Below are positions 56,789 to 64,000 of a DNA stretch of 64,000 nucleotides, in pieces (positions within the stretch are counted from its first letter, which is position 1; the number at the start of each line of letters is the position of its first letter). The stretch comes from Luteimonas wenzhouensis (GTDB lineage Bacteria; Pseudomonadota; Gammaproteobacteria; Xanthomonadales; Xanthomonadaceae), in assembly GCF_007859305.1 (NCBI RefSeq), contig NZ_VOHE01000001.1, positions 62,001 through 126,000 on the forward strand. Reading direction: 5' to 3'. Made by a program: the position numbers and the translations under genes. The notes under the pieces were generated by a model. It saw nothing but the letters and a program-made list of their open reading frames with translations. It searched no databases and was not told the DNA's origin.

Positions 56789-58264
56789 ATGCAACAGGCC
56801 GCTGCACAAACTTACAACGACAAGGTGGTCCGCCAGTTCGCGGTCATGACCGTGGTCTGGGGGATCGTCGGGATGGCAGTGGGCGTGCTGATCGCCGCCC
56901 AGCTGTACTGGCCCGACCTCACCCAGGGCATCCCGTGGCTCAGCTACGGCAGGCTGCGGCCGCTGCACACCAACGCGGTGATCTTCGCGTTCGGCGGCTG
57001 CGCCCTGTTCGCCACCAGCCTGCACGTGGTCCAGCGCACCTGCCACGTGCGCCTGCTCAGCGACAAGCTCGCTGCGTTCGTGTTCTGGGGCTGGCAGGCG
57101 GTGATCGTCGCCGCGGTGTTCACCCTGCCGCTGGGCATCACCCAGAGCAAGGAGTACGCCGAGCTCGAGTGGCCGATCGACCTGTTGATCGCCGTGGTGT
57201 GGGTGGCGTACGCGGTGCTGTTCTTCGGCACGATCGCCAAGCGCAGGGTCAAGCACATCTACGTGGCCAACTGGTTCTACGGCGCGTACATCATCGCCAT
57301 CGCCCTGCTGCACATCGTCAACAACATCTCGATGCCGGCCAGCCTGGGCAAGTCCTACTCGGCCTACAGCGGCGCGGTCGATGCCATGGTGCAGTGGTGG
57401 TACGGCCACAACGCGGTCGGCTTCCTGCTCACCGCCGGCTTCCTGGGGATGATGTACTACTACGTGCCCAAGCAGGCCGGGCGCCCGGTGTACTCCTACC
57501 GGCTGTCGATCGTGCACTTCTGGGCGCTGATCGCGGTCTACATGTGGGCCGGCCCGCATCACCTGCAGTACACCGCCCTGCCCGACTGGGTGCAGTCGCT
57601 GGGCATGGTGTTCTCGCTGATCCTGCTGGCGCCCAGCTGGGGCGGCGCGATCAACGGCATCATGACCCTCTCGGGCGTGTGGCACAAACTCCGCACCGAC
57701 CCGATCCTGAAGTTCCTCATCGTGGCGATCAGCTTCTACATGATCGCGACCTTCGAGGGGCCGATGATGTCGATCAAGACGGTCAATTCGCTCTCCCACT
57801 ACACCGACTGGACCATCGGCCACGTGCACGCCGGCGCCCTGGGCTGGGTGGCGATGATCTCGATCGGCGCGATCTACTCGCTGATGCCGCGGATGCTCGG
57901 CATCCGCGAGATGTACTCGACCAAGTGGGTGGACCTGCACTTCTGGATGCACACCATCGGCGTGGTGCTGTACATCGCCTCGATGTGGATCGCCGGCGTG
58001 ATGCAGGGCCTGATGTGGCGCGCCACCAATGACGACGGCACCCTGACCTACAGCTTCGTCGAAGCGCTCAACGCCACCTATCCGTACTACCTGGTGCGGC
58101 TGCTGGGCGGCGTGGTGGTGCTCGCGGGCATGTTCCTGATGGCGCTCAACGTGTGGAAGACCTACCGCAGCGCCAACGCGGTGGCGGCCGACCAGCCGGT
58201 GCTGCCGCCGGATCCTTCCCACAGCACGGCGCCGGCGGCGGCGCGCGCAGGAGCCCAGGCATGA
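56789..58264 (+). CDS. ccoN: cbb3 oxidase subunit I
   Basis: The catalytic haem-copper subunit of the high-affinity cbb3 oxidase. The 491-residue, 12-helix protein has the haem and CuB histidines in [41 protein letters not shown] and [12 protein letters not shown]. It starts at ATG 56789 after AGGA, and overlaps ccoO as ATGA. Confidence 0.96.
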   Translation: MQQAAAQTYNDKVVRQFAVMTVVWGIVGMAVGVLIAAQLYWPDLTQGIPWLSYGRLRPLHTNAVIFAFGGCALFATSLHVVQRTCHVRLLSDKLAAFVFWGWQAVIVAAVFTLPLGITQSKEYAELEWPIDLLIAVVWVAYAVLFFGTIAKRRVKHIYVANWFYGAYIIAIALLHIVNNISMPASLGKSYSAYSGAVDAMVQWWYGHNAVGFLLTAGFLGMMYYYVPKQAGRPVYSYRLSIVHFWALIAVYMWAGPHHLQYTALPDWVQSLGMVFSLILLAPSWGGAINGIMTLSGVWHKLRTDPILKFLIVAISFYMIATFEGPMMSIKTVNSLSHYTDWTIGHVHAGALGWVAMISIGAIYSLMPRMLGIREMYSTKWVDLHFWMHTIGVVLYIASMWIAGVMQGLMWRATNDDGTLTYSFVEALNATYPYYLVRLLGGVVVLAGMFLMALNVWKTYRSANAVAADQPVLPPDPSHSTAPAAARAGAQA

Positions 58265-58893
58265 GCGGCAACTCCAACGCCCACGAGAAGGTCGAGAAGA
58301 ACATCGGCCTGATGGCGGTGCTGATCGCGGTGGTGGTGTCCTTCGGCGGCCTGGCCGAGATCGTGCCGCTGATGTACCAGGCCGAGGCGATCGAGCCGCT
58401 GCCCGGGGTCGAACCCTACCCGCCGCTGGAGCTGGCCGGGCGCGACGTGTACGTGCGCGAGGGCTGCTACAACTGCCATTCGCAGATGGTGCGCACCCTG
58501 CGCTTCGAGACCGAGCGCTACGGCCACTACTCGCTGGCCGGGGAGTCCGTGTACGACCGCCCGTTCCAGTGGGGCTCCAAGCGCACCGGGCCCGACCTGG
58601 CGCGCGTCGGCGGCCGCTACTCCGACGACTGGCACCGGGTCCACCTGATCAACCCGCGCGACGTGGTGCCCGAGTCGAACATGCCGGCCTACCCGTGGCT
58701 GGCCAGGAACCGGGTCGACGCGGCCGACGTCCAGCGCCGCATGCGCGCGCTGCAGCGCCTGGGCGACCCCTACTCCGACGAGGACATCGCCGGCGCCGCC
58801 GAGGCGGTGGCGGGCAAGAGCGAACTCGACGCCATCGTCGCCTACCTGCAGGGCCTGGGGCGGAACGCGCCGCGGGCGGGGGAAACGCAATGA
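58261..58893 (+). CDS. ccoO: cbb3 oxidase subunit II
   Basis: A membrane-anchored mono-haem cytochrome c, 210 residues. One N-terminal helix (about 15-40), haem site CYNCH at 69-73, axial Met likely in [11 protein letters not shown]. It passes electrons from CcoP to CcoN. Overlaps both neighbours as ATGA. Confidence 0.95.
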   Translation: MSGNSNAHEKVEKNIGLMAVLIAVVVSFGGLAEIVPLMYQAEAIEPLPGVEPYPPLELAGRDVYVREGCYNCHSQMVRTLRFETERYGHYSLAGESVYDRPFQWGSKRTGPDLARVGGRYSDDWHRVHLINPRDVVPESNMPAYPWLARNRVDAADVQRRMRALQRLGDPYSDEDIAGAAEAVAGKSELDAIVAYLQGLGRNAPRAGETQ

Positions 58894-59030
58894 TTTCCGG
58901 AATCGTCACCGCGGTCCTGCTGCTGGCCTTCGTCGGCGGCTGGATCTGGGCCTGGAGCCCGAAACACAAGCACGACTTCGACCAGGCGGCCCGGCTGCCG
59001 CTGGAAGATGACCAGGAGTCCTCCCGATGA
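58890..59030 (+). CDS. ccoQ: cbb3 oxidase small subunit CcoQ
   Basis: A 46-residue protein with one membrane helix ([19 protein letters not shown]) and a charged tail ([18 protein letters not shown]), as in FixQ/CcoQ, which stabilises the complex. It is coupled to ccoO and ccoP by ATGA overlaps. Confidence 0.93.
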   Translation: MISGIVTAVLLLAFVGGWIWAWSPKHKHDFDQAARLPLEDDQESSR

Positions 59031-59971
59031 GCAATGCGTGGTCGCTGTACGTCATCGTCCTCGTGGTGCTCAACATCGGTGGCTGCGCCTGGCTGCTGTG
59101 GTGGACCGCGCGCCGGCGCCCGGGCGACCCGGCGCCGGAAGAGACCAGCCACGTCTGGGACGGCGACATCACCGAGTACAACAAGCCGCTGCCGCGCTGG
59201 TGGATCAACATGTTCTACCTGACCATCGCGTTCAGCATCGGCTACCTGGCCTGGTACCCGGGATTCGGCAACTTCCCCGGCCTAAGCGGCTGGACCTCGG
59301 CCGCCGAGCACGACGCCGAGAAGGCCCGGCGCGACCGCCAGCTGGAGGAGACCTTCGCCGTCTACGCCGGCCGGCCGCTGGAGCAGCTGGCGCAGGACCC
59401 GCAGGCGATGGAGCTGGGCCGTTCGATCTTCGCCAACACCTGCGCCGCCTGCCACGGCTCGGCCGCGACCGGCGCGCCGGGCTACCCGAACCTGACCGAC
59501 GACGTCTGGAACTGGGGTGGCGCGCCCGAGCGCATCCTGGAGACCGTGCTCGACGGGCGCGAGGGCATCATGCCGCCGCTGGGCAACGTGCTCGACGGCA
59601 TGGGCGGCGACGTCGCCATCACCCAGACCGCGGCCTACGTGCGCGCCCTGCGCTCGGACGACATCGAGGCCACCCTGCGCAACGACTACATGGCCGCCCG
59701 CGGCAAGAAGTACTTCGACGGGCTGTGCGTGGCCTGCCACGGCGTCGACGGCAAGGGCAACCAGGAGCTCGGCGCGCCGGACCTGACGGTCCGCGAAACC
59801 CTCTACCCTAACACCCTCGACAGCATCCGCACCACGATCATCGAGGGACGGCATGGCGTGATGCCCGCCCACCGGGAGCTTCTGGGCGAAACCCGCTCGC
59901 GACTGGTGGCGGCCTACGTGTGGTCTTTGTCAAACTCCGGCCAGGCGGACTCTCCACCAGGACGGCAATGA
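59027..59971 (+). CDS. ccoP: cbb3 oxidase diheme subunit
   Basis: A 314-residue protein with two N-terminal helices, the FixP segment HVWDGDITEYNKPLPRWW, and two haem c sites (CAACH at 139-143 and CVACH near 235). It receives electrons from soluble cytochromes. ATGA overlap with the next gene. Confidence 0.95.
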   Translation: MSNAWSLYVIVLVVLNIGGCAWLLWWTARRRPGDPAPEETSHVWDGDITEYNKPLPRWWINMFYLTIAFSIGYLAWYPGFGNFPGLSGWTSAAEHDAEKARRDRQLEETFAVYAGRPLEQLAQDPQAMELGRSIFANTCAACHGSAATGAPGYPNLTDDVWNWGGAPERILETVLDGREGIMPPLGNVLDGMGGDVAITQTAAYVRALRSDDIEATLRNDYMAARGKKYFDGLCVACHGVDGKGNQELGAPDLTVRETLYPNTLDSIRTTIIEGRHGVMPAHRELLGETRSRLVAAYVWSLSNSGQADSPPGRQ

Positions 59972-60264
59972 CCGACTACACCCAGCCGCGCTTCGACCAC
60001 CCGCCGCGCCCCATGGCGCAGCGGGTCGGTGCGATCGCGTGGCCGAGTTTCTTCTCCGCGGGCGTGTGCACCATGGTCTTCTTCGCCTTCATCGACCCGA
60101 TCGAGCTGCGCGACATGACCTTCCCGTCGCTGCCGCTGACCCGGGAGCTGGGCTACACGTTCGGTTTCTTCATGTTCTGGGCGGCCACCGCCGCCTCCAG
60201 CCTGTTCACCTGGATCCTCCTGCGCCCGGCGAGCCGCTTCAACCGGCCCCTGCCCCCCGGCTGA
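59968..60264 (+). CDS. Small membrane protein in the cco operon
   Basis: A 98-residue protein with two predicted membrane segments (WPSFFSAGVCTMVFFAFI and FGFFMFWAATAASSLFTWIL). I do not recognise a family, although similar small genes sit after ccoP in xanthomonads as far as I recall. It is coupled to ccoP by ATGA, so it may help assemble or anchor the oxidase. Confidence 0.75.
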   Translation: MTDYTQPRFDHPPRPMAQRVGAIAWPSFFSAGVCTMVFFAFIDPIELRDMTFPSLPLTRELGYTFGFFMFWAATAASSLFTWILLRPASRFNRPLPPG

Positions 60265-60486
60265 AACCCGCCGCGGCGCGGCGCCAGCGACGGTCCCGGG
60301 CCGCCCCTGGGACATTCTGTCGCTTTGGCTGCGCGCCTCCGGCCGCGATACTTGTGGTGGGCGGCCGGGTCCGCGCCGCCACAGCCACGCCGTGACTGCC
60401 AACCGGTGGAGCCACCTGCCGATGATCCCGTTTTCCCCCTGGCCGCGCCCGCCCGCGCGCCGCGGCCGCCGTCCCGGAACCGCGCG

Positions 60487-62037
60487 ATGAGCCGCAACAT
60501 CCCCATCGACGTCGTCGACGACGGCGGCGGTTCGATGTACGTCAAGGAGCGCAAGGTCTACCCGCGCGACGTCTCCGGCCCGCTCAGCCGCCTGCGCGTG
60601 GCGGCGGTGGTGTGGCTGCTGGGCATGTTCTACCTGTTCCCCTGGCTGCGCTGGGACGGCCGCCAGGCGGTGCTGTTCGACCTGCCGGCGCGCAAGTTCC
60701 ACGTGTTCGGCCTGACCTTCTGGCCGCAGGATTTCCTGTTCCTGGCCCTGCTGCTGATCATCGCCGCGCTGGCGCTGTTCTTCTTCACCGCGCTGGCCGG
60801 GCGCCTGTTCTGCGGCTACGCCTGCCCGCAGACCGTCTGGACCGAGGTGTTCCTGTGGATGGAGCGCCTGACCGAGGGCGACCGCCCGCACCGGATGAAG
60901 CTCGACGCCGGCCCGTGGACCGGTGAAAAGATCCTGCGCAAGGGCGCCAAGCACCTGCTCTGGGCCGCGTTCGCGCTGTGGACCGGGTTCACGTTCGTGG
61001 GCTTCTTCACCCCGATCACCGACCTGGGCGCGCGCCTGTCCACCCTGTCCTGGGGCGGCTGGGAGACATTCTGGGTGCTGTTCTACGCCTTCGCCACCTG
61101 GGGCAACGCCGGCTTCCTGCGCGAGCAGGTGTGCAAGTACATGTGCCCGTACGCGCGCTTCCAGAGCGCGATGTTCGACCGCAACACCCTGATCATCGCC
61201 TACGACCCGATGCGCGGCGAGCCGCGCGGCCCGCGCAAGCGCGGCCTGGCCAGCGTGCTCGAGCGCGCCCGCGGCCTGCTCGACCCGCGCACCGCCTACG
61301 ACTACGTGTTCCGGGCGAGCAAGCACCCTTCCGCGGCCACCCAGGCCGCGCACGCCAAGGGCACGATCACCTGGGACGGCGACCTGGGCGACGAGGTCCA
61401 GCCGCTGCCCAAGTTCGGCTACGAGGAGCTGGGCGACTGCATCGACTGCACCATCTGCGTGCAGGTCTGCCCGACCGGCATCGACATCCGCAACGGCCTG
61501 CAGTACGAGTGCATCGCCTGCGGCGCGTGCATCGACGCCTGCAACGAGGTCATGGACAAGATGGGCTACCCGAAGGGGCTCATCCGTTACTCGACCCAGA
61601 ACGCGATCGACGGCAAGCCCACCCGCGTGCTGCGGCCGCGGATCCTGGTGTACGGGCTGCTGCTGGCCGGCTTCATGGTGGCCTGGGCAGTGGGCGTGGG
61701 TACCCGCTCGGACCTGATCGTGGAGGCGCTGCGCGACCGCAACGCGCTGTACCGCGAGACCGCCGACGGCCTGGTCGAGAACGCCTACACCCTGAAGCTG
61801 GTGAACAAGGCCGACGACCCGCGCCGGTTCAGGCTCGCCATCGAGGGCGCGCCGGGGCTGGAACTGCGCGACAATGACGACCTGGTGACCGTCGCCGCCG
61901 GCGCGGTGGTGTCGGTCCCGGTGGTGGTGGTGGCGAGGGACGGCGCCAGCGGCCGCAACGACATCCGCTTCGTGGTCGAGAGCGAGGACGGCGCCAGCCG
62001 CGAGGTGGTCGAGAGCAGCTTCTTCGGACCCATGTGA
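60487..62037 (+). CDS. ccoG: Cytochrome c oxidase accessory protein CcoG
   Basis: CcoG (RdxA/FixG) reduces copper for insertion into cbb3. The 516-residue protein has membrane helices, GYACPQTVW, CKYMCPYARF, and two 4Fe-4S clusters in CIDCTICVQVCPTGID and CIACGACIDACNEV, then an Ig-like C-terminal domain. Start ATG 60487; the 222-nt gap before it has no gene but could hold a promoter. Confidence 0.94.
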   Translation: MSRNIPIDVVDDGGGSMYVKERKVYPRDVSGPLSRLRVAAVVWLLGMFYLFPWLRWDGRQAVLFDLPARKFHVFGLTFWPQDFLFLALLLIIAALALFFFTALAGRLFCGYACPQTVWTEVFLWMERLTEGDRPHRMKLDAGPWTGEKILRKGAKHLLWAAFALWTGFTFVGFFTPITDLGARLSTLSWGGWETFWVLFYAFATWGNAGFLREQVCKYMCPYARFQSAMFDRNTLIIAYDPMRGEPRGPRKRGLASVLERARGLLDPRTAYDYVFRASKHPSAATQAAHAKGTITWDGDLGDEVQPLPKFGYEELGDCIDCTICVQVCPTGIDIRNGLQYECIACGACIDACNEVMDKMGYPKGLIRYSTQNAIDGKPTRVLRPRILVYGLLLAGFMVAWAVGVGTRSDLIVEALRDRNALYRETADGLVENAYTLKLVNKADDPRRFRLAIEGAPGLELRDNDDLVTVAAGAVVSVPVVVVARDGASGRNDIRFVVESEDGASREVVESSFFGPM

Positions 62038-62537
62038 TGGACGATCGCGAACGCAAGCCCTGGTGGAAGATGCCGGTCATGTGGCTGGTGATCGGCCTGC
62101 CGCTGGCCTCGGTGGTGGCGGGCGTCGGCCTGGTGGTGGTCGCCACCCGCAGCGGCGGCGCCGACGTGGTGCGCGACGACGTGCGCCGGGTCTCGCAGAT
62201 CCAGACCGCCGACCTCGGCCCCGACGCCCAGGCCCGCAAGCTCGGCCTGAGCGCAGTGCTGCGCGCCGACGAAGGCGTGCTGCAGGTGATCGCCGCCACC
62301 GGCGACTTCGACCGCAACGCCTCCGTGCGCCTGGTGCTGCAGCATCCCAGCCGCCAGGCCGAGGACGTGGACGTCGAGCTGGCGCCCGACGCCACCGGCT
62401 GGAGCGCCGGCCGCGAAGTCGACCACGACCACGACTGGGTGGTGCAGCTGGCCGCCAGCGACGGCGCGTGGCGGCTGCAGGGCCGCCTGCCCCGCGGACA
62501 GCGCGCGGTACGCCTGGCGCCGTCGCTGGCGCCGTGA
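62037..62537 (+). CDS. ccoH: FixH/CcoH assembly protein
   Basis: A 166-residue protein with one N-terminal membrane helix (about 13-36, WLVIGLPLASVVAGVGLVV) and a periplasmic domain. FixH proteins mature the cbb3 complex. Its ATG shares a base with the ccoG stop (TGATG). Confidence 0.87.
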   Translation: MDDRERKPWWKMPVMWLVIGLPLASVVAGVGLVVVATRSGGADVVRDDVRRVSQIQTADLGPDAQARKLGLSAVLRADEGVLQVIAATGDFDRNASVRLVLQHPSRQAEDVDVELAPDATGWSAGREVDHDHDWVVQLAASDGAWRLQGRLPRGQRAVRLAPSLAP

Positions 62538-62559
62538 ACGCGCGGGCCGGGCCGCGGCG

Positions 62560-64000
62560 ATGAACACCCGCACCGCGGACATGGGATTCGACGCCACGGC
62601 GCCCGGACCGGCCGCCGCGGCGCCCGCCTGCACCCACTGCGGCGAACCCACCGCCCGCGCCGAGGCCCAACGGGTGCTCGACGCCGACGGTGCCCCCTAC
62701 TGCTGCGACGGTTGCCTGGCCGCGGCCCAGTGGATCCGCGAGGCCGACCTGGGCGACTACTACCGCCTGCGCACGGCGACCGCGGGCCGGGTGGGCGAGG
62801 ATCTGCCCGACCTGTCGGTGTGGGACCGCGAGGACCTGCTGCGCGAGCACGCGCACGCGATCGCCGGCGGCCGCCGCATCACCCTGCTCACCGACGGCAT
62901 GCGCTGCGCCGCCTGCGCCTGGCTGATCCAGAAGGCGCTGGCGCGCGAGCCGGGGGTGCGCGAGGTCACCGCCAACGCCGTCACCGGGCGCCTGCGCATC
63001 GACTGGGACCCGGCACGCACCCCGCTCTCGGCGGTGCTGCACCGCCTGGCCGCGCTGGGCTACCGCCCCTACCTGGCCACCGGCGACGCCCGCGAGCGCG
63101 CCCGCACCGCCGAGCGCAACCGCTGGCTGCTGCGGCTTGGCATCGCCGGCATCGGCATGTTCCAGGCCATGATGATGGCCGAGGCGCTGTACCTGGACTT
63201 CAACAACACCATGCCGGCGGCCACGCGCGACTTCTTCCGCTGGCTGACCTTCCTGCTGTCCACGCCGGTGGTGTTCTATTCGGGCTGGCCGTTCCTGTCG
63301 GGCATGTGGCGCGAACTGCGCGCGCGCCACGTGGGTATGGACACGCTGATCGCCACCTCCACCCTGCTGGCCTATTTCGCCAGCGTGTTCGAGACCATCC
63401 GCGGCGGCCAGCACGTCTGGTACGACGCCGCGGTGATGTTCGTGTTCCTGCTGCTGGCCGCGCGCATGCTCGAGCAGCGCGCGCGCAACGTAGCCAGCGC
63501 GCAGGTGGACGCGCTGGCCCGCGCCCGGCCGGCGTTCGCCACCCGCGAGACGGCCGACGGCGGGCGCGAGTCGGTGCCGCTGGCGGAACTGCGCGTGGGC
63601 GACGTGGCCTGCGTGGCGGCAGGCGAACCGGTGCCGGCGGACGGGATGCTGCTCGACGGGCCGGCCTGGCTCGAGGAATCGCTGCTCACCGGCGAGCCGG
63701 GCGCGGTGCGCCGCGACCCCGGCGACACGGTCTATGCCGGCACCGTGAACCGCGAGGCGCCGGCGCGGGTGCGGGTCACCTGCACCGGCCCGCAGACCCG
63801 CCTGTCGCAGCTCACGCGGCTGGTGGAAGAGGCGCAGGCACACCGCCCGCGGCTGGCGCGGCTGGCCGACCGCATCGGCAGCCGCTTCGTCGTCGGGCTG
63901 CTGTGCGTGGCCGCGCTGGTCTACCTGGGCTGGCGCGTCCACGACCCCTCGCGCGCGTTCGAGGTGACCCTGGCGCTGCTGGTGATCAGCTGCCCCTGCG
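62560..64000 (+). CDS. ccoI: Copper-transporting P-type ATPase CcoI (partial)
   Basis: CcoI (FixI) pumps copper for the cbb3 oxidase. 480 residues are in the window: N-terminal CTHCGEP and CCDGC metal sites, an HMA domain with GMRCAACAWLIQ, membrane helices, an actuator domain (LLTGEPGAV), and the transmembrane metal motif ISCPC, where the window ends. The phosphorylation and ATP-binding domains lie outside. It completes the ccoGHIS-type accessory group; ccoS is expected next. Confidence 0.95.
   Translation, partial: MNTRTADMGFDATAPGPAAAAPACTHCGEPTARAEAQRVLDADGAPYCCDGCLAAAQWIREADLGDYYRLRTATAGRVGEDLPDLSVWDREDLLREHAHAIAGGRRITLLTDGMRCAACAWLIQKALAREPGVREVTANAVTGRLRIDWDPARTPLSAVLHRLAALGYRPYLATGDARERARTAERNRWLLRLGIAGIGMFQAMMMAEALYLDFNNTMPAATRDFFRWLTFLLSTPVVFYSGWPFLSGMWRELRARHVGMDTLIATSTLLAYFASVFETIRGGQHVWYDAAVMFVFLLLAARMLEQRARNVASAQVDALARARPAFATRETADGGRESVPLAELRVGDVACVAAGEPVPADGMLLDGPAWLEESLLTGEPGAVRRDPGDTVYAGTVNREAPARVRVTCTGPQTRLSQLTRLVEEAQAHRPRLARLADRIGSRFVVGLLCVAALVYLGWRVHDPSRAFEVTLALLVISCPC

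Overview
The window is very GC-rich with densely packed genes, many of them overlapping as ATGA or GTGA. It looks like a chromosome segment from a Xanthomonadaceae-type gammaproteobacterium (Lysobacter/Luteimonas/Xanthomonas relatives). This is inferred from the acetylated-citrulline arginine operon (acetylornithine carbamoyltransferase, fused N-acetylglutamate synthase/kinase), a long Lys/Ala-rich DksA, a FimX-type protein and a type of REP repeat. It was not tested by database search.

Layout. 1-8860: arginine operon on the minus strand (argF', argG, argE', argA/B, a GNAT gene, argC, argH, a YciI gene, proB running off the edge), preceded by what looks like an attenuator with an Arg-containing leader peptide. 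8900-16570: a secreted protein, cysS, sufE, an MFS transporter, dksA, yidD, pyrC and an M23 peptidase. 16760-24730: minus-strand genes for a papain-like hydrolase, a diguanylate cyclase, FolE2, a phytoene-synthase-like protein, a HAD phosphatase, UbiG, MtaD and EF-P; epmB diverges from efp. 25890-36570: FimX-like protein, HtpX, GluQ-RS, two acetoacetyl-CoA reductases around phaR, an M48 protease, an FGE-like lipoprotein and RNase D.

36584-45038: a tRNA-Ala(CGC) gene carries an integrated element of about 8.4 kb bounded by a 15-bp direct repeat of the tRNA 3' end. It encodes a tyrosine integrase, an AlpA/excisionase-like protein, a primase-type zinc-finger protein, a RepA-like ATPase, an HK97-fold capsid protein, a prohead protease and terminase-small-subunit-like proteins. 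I see no large terminase, portal, tail or lysis gene. It resembles a very small capsid-encoding phage satellite, and it is the most interesting part of the window.

45150-64000: patatin-like lipoprotein, copper nitrite reductase NirK, pirin, a TRIC-type protein, SirB2, NnrS, quinol nitric oxide reductase, FNR, HemN, then the cbb3 oxidase operon ccoNOQP, an extra small membrane gene, ccoG, ccoH and ccoI (cut by the window end). Six TTGAY-N4-RTCAA boxes sit in front of nirK, nnrS, norB and between hemN and ccoN. This points to an FNR-controlled regulon for low-oxygen and nitrite respiration, with nitrite going through NO to N2O and cbb3 serving microaerobic growth.
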